DNA of 64,000 nt from Pseudomonas kilonensis (lineage in GTDB: Bacteria; Pseudomonadota; Gammaproteobacteria; Pseudomonadales; Pseudomonadaceae): assembly GCF_001269885.1 (NCBI RefSeq), contig NZ_LHVH01000035.1, positions 62,001 to 126,000 on the forward strand, given 5' to 3'. Below the pieces are notes generated by a model, which saw nothing but the letters and a program-made list of their open reading frames with translations, was not told the DNA's origin and did not search any database. Within the stretch, counting starts at the first letter, position 1. Each line of letters opens with the position of its first letter. The position numbers and the translations under genes were made by a program. This document shows positions 15,710 to 24,555 of the stretch, piece by piece.

Positions 15710-17515
15710 TTAGTAGCCCAGCGCGAAGTCCTCTTCCTTCATGTCCATCAGGTTGTTGGCGCCCGACAGCATGGTTGCCACGTGGGTACGGGTACGCGGC
15801 AGGATGCGCTGGAAGTAGAAGCGCGCGGTCTGCAGCTTGGCGGTGTAGAAGGCTTCTTCAGTGGTGCCGGCTGCGAGTTTTTCCGCCGCCAGGCGCGCCA
15901 TGTCGGCCCAGAAATAGGCCAGGCAGGCGTAACCGGAGTACATCAGGTAGTCCACCGACGCGGCGCCGACTTCTTCGCGATCCTTCATGGCCGCCATACC
16001 GACCTTCATGGTCAGCTCGCCCCATTCCTTGTTCAGCGCAGCCAGGGGTTCTACGAACTCCTTGACCGCTTCGTTGCCTTCGTTGCCCTGGCAGAACTTG
16101 TGGACGATCTTGGTGAAGCCCTTGAGTGCCTCGCCCTGGGTCATCAGTACTTTACGGCCCAGCAAGTCGAGGGCCTGGATGCCGGTGGTGCCTTCGTACA
16201 GCATCGAGATACGGCTGTCGCGAACGTTCTGCTCCATGCCCCACTCGGCGATGAAGCCGTGGCCGCCATAGATCTGCACGCCGTGGTTGGCCGATTCGAA
16301 GCCGACTTCGGTCATGAAGGCCTTGGCGATCGGCGTCATGAACGCCAGCAGTGCATCGGCCTTTTTCTTCTCTTCTTCATCCACGCCGTACTTGACGATG
16401 TCGACCTGCTTGGCGGTGAAGTAGACCATCGCCCGGTTACCCTCGGCGAAAGCCTTCATGGTCAGCAGCATGCGACGCACGTCAGGGTGAACGATGATCG
16501 GGTCAGCGGCCTTGTCTGGCGCTTTCGGGCCAGTCAGGGAACGCATTTGCAAGCGATCGCGGGCATATTTCAGGCCGCCCTGGAAGCCGATCTCGGCGTG
16601 GGCCAGGCCTTGCAGTGCGGTACCCAGGCGTGCGGTGTTCATGAAGGTGAACATGCAGTTCAGGCCTTTGTTCGCCGGGCCGATCAGGTAACCGGTGGCC
16701 GCGTCGAAGTTCATCACGCAGGTGGCGTTGCCGTGGATGCCCATCTTGTGTTCCAGGGAACCGCAGCTCACCGCGTTGCGCTGGCCGATGGAGCCGTCGG
16801 CGTTAGGCAGGAACTTGGGAACGATGAACAGCGAAATGCCCTTGGTGCCCGCCGGTGCGTCCGGCAGGCGTGCCAGCACGATGTGGACGATGTTGTCGGC
16901 CATGTCGTGTTCGCCGGCCGAAATGAAGATCTTCGTACCGGAAACCTTGTAGGAACCGTCGGCCTGAGGCTCGGCCTTGGTGCGCAGCATGCCCAGGTCG
17001 GTGCCGCAGTGCGGTTCGGTCAGGCACATGGTACCGGTCCATTCGCCGGAAACCAGCTTGGTCAGGTAAGCCTCTTGCTGTTCGGGCGTACCGTGCTCGG
17101 AAATCGTGTTCATCGCGCCATGGGACAGGCCCGGGTACATGCCCCACGACCAGTTGGCTTCACCGACCATCTCGCTGACCGCCAGGCCCAGGGACTCCGG
17201 CAAGCCCTGACCACCGTGCTCGACGTCGTGGGCCAGGCTTGGCCAGCCACCTTCGACGAATTGCTTGTAGGCTTCCTTGAAACCCGTCGGGGTCTTCACG
17301 CCGGACTCGCTCCAGGTGCAACCTTCGATGTCGCCCACGCGGTTCAGCGGCGCCAGCACCTGCTCACAAAACTTGGCGCCTTCTTCGAGAATGGCGTCAA
17401 CCATGTCCGGAGTTGCGTCCTGGCAAGCCGGAAGGCTCTGATAATGCGCTTCGTAGCCAAGCAGTTCGTCACGAACGAAGCGAATATCACGCAAGGGGGC
17501 CTTGTAGTCAGGCAT
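15710..17515 (-). CDS. Acyl-CoA dehydrogenase, long FadE-type (paralog 3)
   Basis: A 601-residue paralog starting MPDYKAPLRDIRFVRDELL. It keeps MCLTEPHCGTDLGMLRTKA, GTKIFISAGEHDMADNI and QIYGGHGFIAEWGMEQNVRD. It is expected to catalyse the first beta-oxidation step on fatty acyl-CoA. It has a strong terminator 18 bp past its stop. Upstream, two overlapping CAAAC-N4-GTTTG-type sites (17577-17603) match the PsrA operator, so it is probably derepressed by long-chain fatty acids. It is the copy nearest the bio cluster, the position of P. aeruginosa PA0506. Confidence 0.91.
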   Translation of the reverse strand: MPDYKAPLRDIRFVRDELLGYEAHYQSLPACQDATPDMVDAILEEGAKFCEQVLAPLNRVGDIEGCTWSESGVKTPTGFKEAYKQFVEGGWPSLAHDVEHGGQGLPESLGLAVSEMVGEANWSWGMYPGLSHGAMNTISEHGTPEQQEAYLTKLVSGEWTGTMCLTEPHCGTDLGMLRTKAEPQADGSYKVSGTKIFISAGEHDMADNIVHIVLARLPDAPAGTKGISLFIVPKFLPNADGSIGQRNAVSCGSLEHKMGIHGNATCVMNFDAATGYLIGPANKGLNCMFTFMNTARLGTALQGLAHAEIGFQGGLKYARDRLQMRSLTGPKAPDKAADPIIVHPDVRRMLLTMKAFAEGNRAMVYFTAKQVDIVKYGVDEEEKKKADALLAFMTPIAKAFMTEVGFESANHGVQIYGGHGFIAEWGMEQNVRDSRISMLYEGTTGIQALDLLGRKVLMTQGEALKGFTKIVHKFCQGNEGNEAVKEFVEPLAALNKEWGELTMKVGMAAMKDREEVGAASVDYLMYSGYACLAYFWADMARLAAEKLAAGTTEEAFYTAKLQTARFYFQRILPRTRTHVATMLSGANNLMDMKEEDFALGY

Positions 17516-17576
17516 AGCGATAAACCTCTGCTGATGTAACCGGGAATGAACGACCGCGTGGATTTGTTGTAGCGGT

Positions 17577-17603
17577 CAAACAGTTGTTTGAAACATACGT
17601 TTA
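17577..17603. promoter_or_regulatory. Tandem PsrA-like operator
   Basis: CAAAC-AGTT-GTTTG (17577-17590) is followed with one-base overlap by GAAAC-ATAC-GTTTA (17590-17603). Both fit the PsrA consensus [GC]AAAC-N2-4-GTTT[GC], the second with one mismatch. They lie about 60 bp before the start of acyl-CoA dehydrogenase paralog 3. Confidence 0.65.
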
Positions 17604-17742
17604 CGCCCAAATCTTGTCAAGCGCCGATCTTTTGCCGTTCGTCATCAGCCGAGAAAAATGTCGGACACGGGAAATCCATCGCGCTGAAGAATCCGCGATG
17701 CGCGTAGGAAAAGATTAGTTGAGCAATAAGACGTTAGAGACA

Positions 17743-17770
17743 AGAACGCCGCGAATAATCGCGGCGTTTT
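17743..17770. terminator. Bidirectional terminator-like hairpin
   Basis: AACGCCGCGA and TCGCGGCGTT form a 10-bp perfect stem with loop ATAA, followed by TT on the plus strand. It lies 20 bp after the stop of the leftward small gene at 17791. Confidence 0.75.
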
Positions 17771-17790
17771 CGTCAATCTGAAGGGCAGGA

Positions 17791-18087
17791 TCAGGCGAAG
17801 GTATCGATCAACGTACCGAGCATTTCGTCGGATGCCTTGGCGACGTTAACACCCAGTTGCACCTGGAACTTGCCTTGGGACAGTTCAACCATGTTGCTGG
17901 TCAGGTCCGACTGCTGACTACGATCCACTGACCGCAGGCGATCCACCTGGACTTCGGACGACTGGCTGGTGACCGAACGCTCGATCGTATTGTTGGCGAT
18001 CTGGCTGGAGGCCTGATCGACACGGTTCTGCCCTGTCTGAATCGTGCTCAGACCGGCATAGAACGCGGTATTTCCTGAGATTTCCAT
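17791..18087 (-). CDS. Conserved hypothetical protein resembling flagellar rod proteins
   Basis: A 98-residue protein. The N terminus (GLSTIQTGQNRVDQASSQIA) looks like the coiled N-terminal helix of flagellar rod and hook proteins, which also reads GL...G..R.D..S.NIAN. The end (GVNVAKASDEMLGTLIDTFA) resembles their C-terminal helix. There is no signal peptide. No other flagellar gene is near. It sits between the bio operon and the acyl-CoA dehydrogenases, the place of PA0505 in P. aeruginosa. The start at 18087 is chosen as the family-like N terminus; an extension to 18141 is possible but has no support. Function unknown. Confidence 0.75.
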   Translation of the reverse strand: MEISGNTAFYAGLSTIQTGQNRVDQASSQIANNTIERSVTSQSSEVQVDRLRSVDRSQQSDLTSNMVELSQGKFQVQLGVNVAKASDEMLGTLIDTFA

Positions 18088-18208
18088 GACAGAGCTCGTC
18101 TTCTTGAAGGGTCGACAATGGCCATTGAAGCAGAACCCCAAGGAAAAGGCCCGACAAAAACACTAATGGCACAGTGCCTTGTCATAGTGAAAACCTTCCC
18201 TTGGATGA

Positions 18209-18889
18209 TTAATCCAGCAGATCCAGGTGCAGATGCGCAGCCACGATATCGGCAGTGATGCCTTTGACCCTCGGTACTCGCCCCAGGCAAGGCGCCGGGA
18301 GGCGTTCGGCCAGAGTGGCGAGGTTTTCTTCCAGGCGCGAGGTCTTGGGATCAATGATATTCGCCACCCAACCGGCCAGTTGCAGACCGTCCCGGGCGAT
18401 GGCCTCGGCGGTCAGCAGCGCATGGCTGATGCACCCCAGGCGCACGCCCACCACCAGGATCACCGGCAGGCCCAGGGCCATTGCCAGGTCCGAAAGATTA
18501 TCCTGATCGGCCAACGGCACACGCCAGCCGCCCGCGCCCTCTATCAAGGTGAAATCGGCCTCCAGGGCCAGCACCTCACGCATCGGCCCCAGCAAGGATT
18601 GCACCGTCAGCGCCACGCCGGCTTCCCGGGCGGCCAGGTGCGGCGCAATGGCCGGCTCGAATGCCAGCGGATTGACCTGGGCATACTCAAGCGGCACCGA
18701 ACACTCGGCCAGCAGCGCCAGGGCATCGGCATTGCGCAGGCCCTTGGGCGTCACGTCGCAGCCAGAGGCCACTGGTTTTCCAGCCGCCGTGCTCATGCCA
18801 GACTGCCGCGCAGCATGCAGCAGGCCCGCCGCGACGGTGGTCTTGCCTACATCGGTGTCGGTGCCGGTGATGAAATAAGCCTGGCTCAT
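18209..18889 (-). CDS. bioD: Dethiobiotin synthetase
   Basis: A 226-residue ATP-dependent carboxylase-like ligase that closes the ureido ring of biotin, making dethiobiotin from DAPA, CO2 and ATP. The P-loop GTDTDVGKTT is at residues 9-18; KPVASGCD and IEGAGGWRVPL are the other substrate and metal motifs. It is the last gene of bioB-F-H-C-D and its start touches the end of bioC (4-bp overlap). Confidence 0.96.
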   Translation of the reverse strand: MSQAYFITGTDTDVGKTTVAAGLLHAARQSGMSTAAGKPVASGCDVTPKGLRNADALALLAECSVPLEYAQVNPLAFEPAIAPHLAAREAGVALTVQSLLGPMREVLALEADFTLIEGAGGWRVPLADQDNLSDLAMALGLPVILVVGVRLGCISHALLTAEAIARDGLQLAGWVANIIDPKTSRLEENLATLAERLPAPCLGRVPRVKGITADIVAAHLHLDLLD

Positions 18890-19698
18890 AGCGGTTTCTC
18901 CAAAACGGCGTAGACCACCTGGTAAGTCGCCGGCAGTCCCTGCGCCTGACGAAACTGCTCATAGGCTTCAACCAGCGCCAGGATCCGCGCCCTGCCGGTC
19001 AAGCCGCCGGGGCGACCGGGGTTCAGATTGTGGGCGCCCAAGGCTTTCAATTCGTGAGTCAGACTGCGCACGTCGGGGTAATGCAACACATGGGGACAGT
19101 TTTCAAGACTGACGACATTCAGCCCGCTGTCCGCGCAAAGGTGTTGATACGTCTCGAACCCACGGAAACGGTTGACGTGCACCAAGCCATCCACCTGACG
19201 CCAACTGTCGCGCAATTCGTACAAAGTGCCCACGCAGAGGCTGGTGAAGGCAAACACCCCACCCGGTTTCAACACACGATGGGCCTCGCTCAGCACCGCG
19301 GCAAAATCCGCACACCACTGCACCGCCAGGCTGGAAAACACCAGGTCACAGCTCGCCGCTTGCAAAGGCAGTCGCTCAGCGTCACCAGCGACGAAATACA
19401 AGGCGCCACCTTGAGGACGCGCATGGTTGAGCATGCCTTCGGCGATATCCAGTGCCAATCCGTTTGTCTCACCGAAACGCGCGCCCAGCGCCCGAGTGAA
19501 ATAACCGGTGCCGCAGCCCAGGTCCAACCAACGTTGCGGCATGAATGAGGGCGGCAAGCGCCCGAGCAATTGCTGGCCCACGTCGCGTTGCAGTTCGGCC
19601 ACGCTGTCGTAACTGGTCGCTGCACGGGAAAACGAAGCCGCTACCTGGCGCTTGTCAGGCAAGGCACCGGGCAATGGGGGAAAAGACAAATCAGTCAT
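18886..19698 (-). CDS. bioC: Malonyl-ACP O-methyltransferase
   Basis: A 270-residue SAM-dependent methyltransferase that methylates malonyl-ACP so the fatty-acid machinery can build pimeloyl-ACP methyl ester. Motif I is LDLGCGTGYFTRAL. The N terminus MTDLSFPPLPGALPDKRQVA at 19698 fits related proteins; a start at 19710 is possible. It overlaps the end of bioH by 8 bp and bioD by 4 bp, so the operon is tightly coupled. Confidence 0.94.
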   Translation of the reverse strand: MTDLSFPPLPGALPDKRQVAASFSRAATSYDSVAELQRDVGQQLLGRLPPSFMPQRWLDLGCGTGYFTRALGARFGETNGLALDIAEGMLNHARPQGGALYFVAGDAERLPLQAASCDLVFSSLAVQWCADFAAVLSEAHRVLKPGGVFAFTSLCVGTLYELRDSWRQVDGLVHVNRFRGFETYQHLCADSGLNVVSLENCPHVLHYPDVRSLTHELKALGAHNLNPGRPGGLTGRARILALVEAYEQFRQAQGLPATYQVVYAVLEKPL

Positions 19699-20422
19699 CA
19701 CCGGACTCATGCAAAAAAGCCTGGATCGCCGCCGCTACACCGTGCGGGTCTTCCAGAAGGAATCCGTGGCCGGCCTGTTCGATCAGACCGATTTCGACAT
19801 CCGGCAGCAAGACCAGCAAATCACCCGCGGCTTCGGCAGGCACCAGGGCATCGAGGCCGGCAAACAAATGCAGTTGCGGGCCGCGAAAGCGCTGCAACGC
19901 GGCGCGTGTGTCCAGTTGCGCCAGCACTTCAAGCCCGGCCATCAAGACCTCGGGTGAAGTACTCGGCGCCCCGGCCAACAACAACCGCGACAACCCGCGC
20001 GGATCGCTGCAGCCCTGGGCACACAGCAAGCTGAAGCGCTTGAGGGTCTGGCGCGGGTCGGCCGCACAGCCGGCGAGAAAACCATCGAAGGTTTCTCCGC
20101 CCATCGCGCTCGGCCATTGCTCGTGGGCGACAAAAGACGGATTGCTCGCCAGGGTCAGCAGGCCGCAGCAGCGCTCGCCCCGACGCGCCGCCAGCGCCGA
20201 GGCCAGCATGCCGCCCAGGGACCAACCGCCCAACCAGGCGTCCTGGGGCACGGTGGCGTCCAGCTCTTCGAGCCATTCATCGGGGTCGTTCGATAGCAAC
20301 GCCGGCAACGGTTCGATTTCCACGCGCAGGTGTTCGTCGAGCCCTTGCAACGCCGCCGCCAGCGGTTCCAGCGGTGAAACGCCCAAGCCCCAACCAGGCA
20401 GCAATATCAGTCGATCACGCAT
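19691..20422 (-). CDS. bioH: Pimeloyl-ACP methyl ester carboxylesterase
   Basis: A 243-residue alpha/beta hydrolase that removes the methyl group from pimeloyl-ACP methyl ester, ending chain growth for biotin. The nucleophile motif is GGWSLGGMLA. The oxyanion region is LLPGWGLG and the catalytic His lies in EQAGHGFLLEDP. The start at 20422 (MRDRLILLPGWG) overlaps the end of bioF by 8 bp; a longer start at 20467 would run far into bioF. Confidence 0.94.
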   Translation of the reverse strand: MRDRLILLPGWGLGVSPLEPLAAALQGLDEHLRVEIEPLPALLSNDPDEWLEELDATVPQDAWLGGWSLGGMLASALAARRGERCCGLLTLASNPSFVAHEQWPSAMGGETFDGFLAGCAADPRQTLKRFSLLCAQGCSDPRGLSRLLLAGAPSTSPEVLMAGLEVLAQLDTRAALQRFRGPQLHLFAGLDALVPAEAAGDLLVLLPDVEIGLIEQAGHGFLLEDPHGVAAAIQAFLHESGDD

Positions 20423-21593
20423 CGCTTGGCTCCGGCCCCAACAGGGCAAAACACTCGGCCAGTGCATTCAACAATAGCTGCACCTGGGCCTCGCTGTGGG
20501 CGGCGGTCAGGGTCACGCGCAAACGGGCGCTGCCGGCCGGTACGGTGGGTGGGCGGATCGCGGTAACCATCAGCCCGCGCTCACGCAGCATTTGCGACAA
20601 ACGCATGGCCCGTCCCGCATCGCCAATCAGGATCGGCTGGATCGGCGTGAAGCTGTCCATCAATTGCAGGCCGATCTGCTCGGCGCCCTGGCGGAACTGA
20701 CGAATCAGCACTTGCAAGTGCTCGCGCCGCCAATGCTCGCTGCGCAGCAGCTCAAGGCTCTTGAGCGTGGCGCAAGCCAGGGCCGGCGGTTGGCTGGTGG
20801 TGTAGATGTAGGGGCGAGCGAACTGGATCAGGCTTTCGATCAGCTCTTCACTGCCGGCGACAAAAGCCCCGGCGGTACCAAAGGCCTTGCCCAGGGTGCC
20901 CACCAGCACCGGCACGTCATCCTGGCTCAAGCCAAAATGCTCGACGATACCGCCGCCATTGGCCCCGAGCGGGCCGAAGCCGTGGGCATCGTCGACCATC
21001 AGCCAGGCGCCCTTGGCCTTGGCTTCACGGGCCAGGGCCGGCAGGTCGGCAATGTCGCCGTCCATGCTGAATACGCCATCGGTGACCACCAGGGTATTGC
21101 CGGTGGCTTTCTCCAGGCGGCTGGCCAAACTCTGGGCATCGTTGTGTAGGTAACGGTTGAAACGCGCGCCGGACAACAGCCCGGCGTCGAGCAGCGAGGC
21201 ATGATTGAGCCGGTCTTCCAGCACCGTGTCGCCCTGCCCCACCAGCGCCGTGACCGCGCCGAGGTTGGCCATGTAGCCGGTGGTGAACAGCAACGCCCGC
21301 GGGCGGCCGGTCAGGTCGGCCAAGGCTTCTTCCAGGGCGTGATGAGGACTGCTGTGGCCGATCACCAAATGGGAGGCGCCACCCCCGACACCCCAACGGA
21401 GCGCCCCGGCGCGCCAGGCTTCGATCACTTGCGGGTGATTGGCCAGGCCCAGGTAATCGTTGTTGCAGAACGCCAGCAACGGCTGGCCGTCCACCACCAC
21501 TTCCGGGCCCTGCGGGCTTTCGAGCAGCGGGCGCTGGCGATAGAGGTTGTCGGCACGACGGGCAGCCAGGCGTGCGGCGAGATCGAAGGGCAT
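20415..21593 (-). CDS. bioF: 8-amino-7-oxononanoate synthase
   Basis: A 392-residue PLP enzyme that condenses pimeloyl-ACP with L-alanine. The PLP lysine is in LVGTLGKAFGTAGAF, and the cofactor-contact motif VDDAHGFGPLG is typical. FCNNDYLGLANHP marks the N-terminal substrate region. It follows bioB after a REP element, so bioB and bioFHCD mRNAs may be separated or differently stable. Confidence 0.96.
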   Translation of the reverse strand: MPFDLAARLAARRADNLYRQRPLLESPQGPEVVVDGQPLLAFCNNDYLGLANHPQVIEAWRAGALRWGVGGGASHLVIGHSSPHHALEEALADLTGRPRALLFTTGYMANLGAVTALVGQGDTVLEDRLNHASLLDAGLLSGARFNRYLHNDAQSLASRLEKATGNTLVVTDGVFSMDGDIADLPALAREAKAKGAWLMVDDAHGFGPLGANGGGIVEHFGLSQDDVPVLVGTLGKAFGTAGAFVAGSEELIESLIQFARPYIYTTSQPPALACATLKSLELLRSEHWRREHLQVLIRQFRQGAEQIGLQLMDSFTPIQPILIGDAGRAMRLSQMLRERGLMVTAIRPPTVPAGSARLRVTLTAAHSEAQVQLLLNALAECFALLGPEPSDA

Positions 21594-21638
21594 GCAGGCC
21601 TCGGGGTGAACTACTTATTTGAGACGGGATGAAATCCC

Positions 21639-21760
21639 CTGTGGGAGCCGGCTTTTGTGGGAGCCAAGCTTGCTCGCGATGAAGGCATCGCGGTCTATAG
21701 CAGGACCGCGTTATCGTTCATCGCGAGCAAGCTTGGCTCCCACAAAAGCCCGCTCCCACA
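21639..21760. repeat. Nested REP pair between bioB and bioF
   Basis: Arms 21639-21683 and 21717-21760 contain an outer GTGGGAGC unit and an inner GTGGGAGCCAAGCTTGCTCGCGATG unit, as if one REPIN had been extended by a second core. It interrupts the biotin operon. Confidence 0.85.
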
Positions 21761-21777
21761 CTTGGTTTTGCGTCAAC

Positions 21778-22833
21778 TCAAACAGCGGCGTTATAGAACT
21801 GTTCGCTGCTCTTCTGCTCCACCAGCGCCTGTTCAATCGCCGCCTGGTGCACTTCGTCGGCATGTTCTTCGCGGGCTTCAGGCTGGATACCCAGGCGTGC
21901 GAACAATTGCATGTCTTTGTCGGCTTGCGGGTTGGCGGTGGTCAACAGCTTGTCGCCGTAGAAAATCGAGTTGGCACCGGCAAAAAATGCCAGGGCCTGC
22001 ATCTGCTCGTTCATCGCTTCACGGCCGGCGGACAGGCGCACATGGGACTGGGGCATCATGATCCGCGCCACGGCGAGCATGCGGATGAAATCGAACGGAT
22101 CGATGTCCTCGGCATTCTCCAGCGGCGTGCCGGCGACTTTGACCAACATGTTGATCGGCACCGATTCCGGGTGCTCCGGCAGGTTCGCCAGTTGGATCAG
22201 CAGGTTCGCGCGATCGTCCAGGGACTCGCCCATGCCGAGGATGCCGCCGGAGCAGATCTTCATTCCCGAATCACGCACGTAGGCCAGGGTTTGCAGGCGC
22301 TCGCTGTAGGTGCGGGTGGTGATGATGCTGCCGTAGAACTCCGGCGAGGTGTCGAGGTTGTGGTTGTAGTAGTCCAGGCCGGCCTGGGCCAGCGCTTCGG
22401 TCTGTTCCTGGTCGAGGCGGCCCAGGGTCATGCAGGTTTCCAGACCCATGGCCTTCACGCCCTTGACCATTTCCAGTACATACGGCATGTCCTTGGCCGA
22501 CGGATGCTTCCAGGCCGCGCCCATGCAGAAACGGGTCGAACCGATGGCCTTGGCGCGCGCGGCCTCTTCAAGGACCTTCTGCACTTCGAGCAATTTCTCT
22601 TTATCCAGGCCGGTGTTGTAGTGACCGGACTGCGGACAATATTTGCAATCTTCCGGGCAAGCGCCGGTCTTGATCGACAGCAGCGTGGAAACCTGGACGC
22701 GGTTGGCGTCGAAGTGCGCGCGGTGCACGGTCTGCGCCTGGAACAGCAGGTCATTGAATGGCTGGACGAAGAGTGCTTTGACTTCGGCCAAAGACCAGTC
22801 ATGACGCAGGTTGGCAGTGGTGCTGGCGCTCAT
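21778..22833 (-). CDS. bioB: Biotin synthase
   Basis: A 351-residue radical SAM enzyme inserting sulfur into dethiobiotin. The cluster motif is CPEDCKYC (CX3CX2C) and other family motifs are present (MGAAWKHP, YNHNLDTSPEFY, GGILGMGES). Two in-frame ATGs exist; AAGGA is 7 bp before the one at 22833 but only 1 bp before the one at 22839, so 22833 is the start. It heads the operon and is divergent from comF across 91 bp. Confidence 0.96.
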   Translation of the reverse strand: MSASTTANLRHDWSLAEVKALFVQPFNDLLFQAQTVHRAHFDANRVQVSTLLSIKTGACPEDCKYCPQSGHYNTGLDKEKLLEVQKVLEEAARAKAIGSTRFCMGAAWKHPSAKDMPYVLEMVKGVKAMGLETCMTLGRLDQEQTEALAQAGLDYYNHNLDTSPEFYGSIITTRTYSERLQTLAYVRDSGMKICSGGILGMGESLDDRANLLIQLANLPEHPESVPINMLVKVAGTPLENAEDIDPFDFIRMLAVARIMMPQSHVRLSAGREAMNEQMQALAFFAGANSIFYGDKLLTTANPQADKDMQLFARLGIQPEAREEHADEVHQAAIEQALVEQKSSEQFYNAAV

Positions 22834-22924
22834 GGGCATTTCCTTGATTTATGCTTGGCTGGCGCCTGGGGCATGGAATACCCACAGGCGCGACACGGAT
22901 GTTCGGCATATTTAAGGAAGAGTC

Positions 22925-23665
22925 ATGCGCTGTCAACCACGATACAACGGACCGGTTTACATCTGGTTAAAAAACAAACAATTTTGCCTGTTATGCGGCG
23001 AAAGCACCGACACCCCGCAGCCTATCTGCACCCCCTGTGAAAGCGAGCTGCCCTGGCTCGGTGACCAATGCTGCGTCTGCGCCCTGCCGCTGCCCATGGC
23101 TGGACTGCGTTGTGGACAATGTGCCTCGCGACCGCCGGCCTTCGAACGGGTCCTGGCGCCCTGGGCCTACGACTTCCCGGTGGACAGCCTGATCACCCGT
23201 TTCAAGCATCAGGCGAAATGGCCCCTGGGCCGGCTGTTGGGCGAACTGCTGGCGCAGTCGCTGCAACATCATTTCGACGAAGGGCTGGAACGGCCCGACG
23301 CACTGGTACCGGTGCCACTGGCGACCCGTCGTTTGCGCCAGCGCGGTTTCAACCAGGCAGCGCTGCTGGCCCGCTGGCTCAGCGGGCCGTTGGCGATCCC
23401 TTGCGAAGAGCATCTGCTGCGACGCACCCACGACACCCCCGCCCAACAGGCTCTCGACGCCAAGTCCCGACGGCGAAACCTGCGCCAGGCCTTTGCCCTC
23501 GCGCCCCAGGCTGCGTTGCGCAACCGTCACTTGGCGTTGGTCGACGACGTGCTCACCACGGGCGCCACCGCCCAGGCACTGGCTGCCCTGCTGCTCGACG
23601 CCGGCGCTGCGCGGGTCGATGTGTACTGCCTGGCTCGCACGCCGAAACCCGGAGAGTCGGCTTGA
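22925..23665 (+). CDS. ComF family phosphoribosyltransferase-like protein
   Basis: A 246-residue protein with two N-terminal zinc-ribbon Cys pairs (CLLCGE, CTPCE, CCVCALPL, CGQC) and a C-terminal phosphoribosyltransferase fold with the PRPP-loop motif LVDDVLTTGATAQALA. ComF/GntX proteins are tied to DNA uptake or use of DNA as nutrient; the reaction is unknown. AAGGAAG lies just before the ATG. It is divergent from bioB, as in other pseudomonads. Confidence 0.9.
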   Translation: MRCQPRYNGPVYIWLKNKQFCLLCGESTDTPQPICTPCESELPWLGDQCCVCALPLPMAGLRCGQCASRPPAFERVLAPWAYDFPVDSLITRFKHQAKWPLGRLLGELLAQSLQHHFDEGLERPDALVPVPLATRRLRQRGFNQAALLARWLSGPLAIPCEEHLLRRTHDTPAQQALDAKSRRRNLRQAFALAPQAALRNRHLALVDDVLTTGATAQALAALLLDAGAARVDVYCLARTPKPGESA

Positions 23666-23723
23666 CGGGCCGCGCCCAAGGCGCCAACGTCCGCTCATCG
23701 ACCTTTGCACGCAGTTTTCCGTC

Positions 23724-24488
23724 ATGTCCTTGCCCACGCTTCTGACCCAGCACATCGTTCGGCGACCACAACGCATCGCCCTGTTGCAGCACATCGCCGA
23801 ACAAGGCTCGATCACCCGCGCCGCCAAGAGCGCGGGCCTGAGCTACAAGGCGGCGTGGGATGCCATCGATGAGTTGAACAACCTGGCGGACCAACCGTTG
23901 GTGGAGCGCAGCGTTGGCGGCAAGGGTGGTGGCGGCGCCAAGCTGTCGGAGGAAGGCCACCGCGTGCTGCGCCTGTATCTGCGCCTGCAAGCGCTGCAGA
24001 CGCAACTGCTGGAAGCAAGCGAGGATCCCGGCGACCTGGGCCTGCTCAGCCGCTTGATGCTGCGCACCAGCGCCCGTAATCAATTGCATGGCAAGGTCCT
24101 GGGCATCGAGGCCCAGGGGCACAACGACCGGGTACGCCTGGAGCTGGCCAGGGGTCTGGTCATCGAAGCCCAGATCACCCACGACAGCACGCTGCGCCTG
24201 GAGCTGGATGTCGGCACCGACGTGGTGGCGCTGATCAAGGCTGGCTGGCTGGAATTGCACCCTGTCGAGCAAGCGGAAAAACCGGGGATCAATTCGCTGC
24301 GCGGCATGATCGAACAGGTCGACGCCGCCGAAGACGGCCCCAGCGAAGTACGCATCAGCCTGCCCAACGGCCAGACGCTGTGCGCCCTGGCCGACCCGCT
24401 TGAGCTACAAAAGCAGCATCTGGAAGGCGGCTCACCGGTGCAAGTGACGTTTTCAGCAACAAATGTGCTGCTCGGCACACCGCTGTAG
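23724..24488 (+). CDS. ModE-type molybdate-responsive regulator
   Basis: A 254-residue protein with a LysR-like winged helix-turn-helix at the N terminus (GSITRAAKSAGLSYKAAWDA, residues about 27-46) and two TOBE (MOP) domains in the C-terminal half that bind molybdate. It lacks the LysR effector domain. The start at 23724 gives the usual ModE N terminus. No modABC transporter is next to it, so its targets lie elsewhere. Confidence 0.87.
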   Translation: MSLPTLLTQHIVRRPQRIALLQHIAEQGSITRAAKSAGLSYKAAWDAIDELNNLADQPLVERSVGGKGGGGAKLSEEGHRVLRLYLRLQALQTQLLEASEDPGDLGLLSRLMLRTSARNQLHGKVLGIEAQGHNDRVRLELARGLVIEAQITHDSTLRLELDVGTDVVALIKAGWLELHPVEQAEKPGINSLRGMIEQVDAAEDGPSEVRISLPNGQTLCALADPLELQKQHLEGGSPVQVTFSATNVLLGTPL

Positions 24489-24555
24489 TGTGTTGCAACA
24501 ATAGTTTCATCGACCCGCTTTAAGGTGACTGCCAAAACCAGCAGGGAGCCTGATG

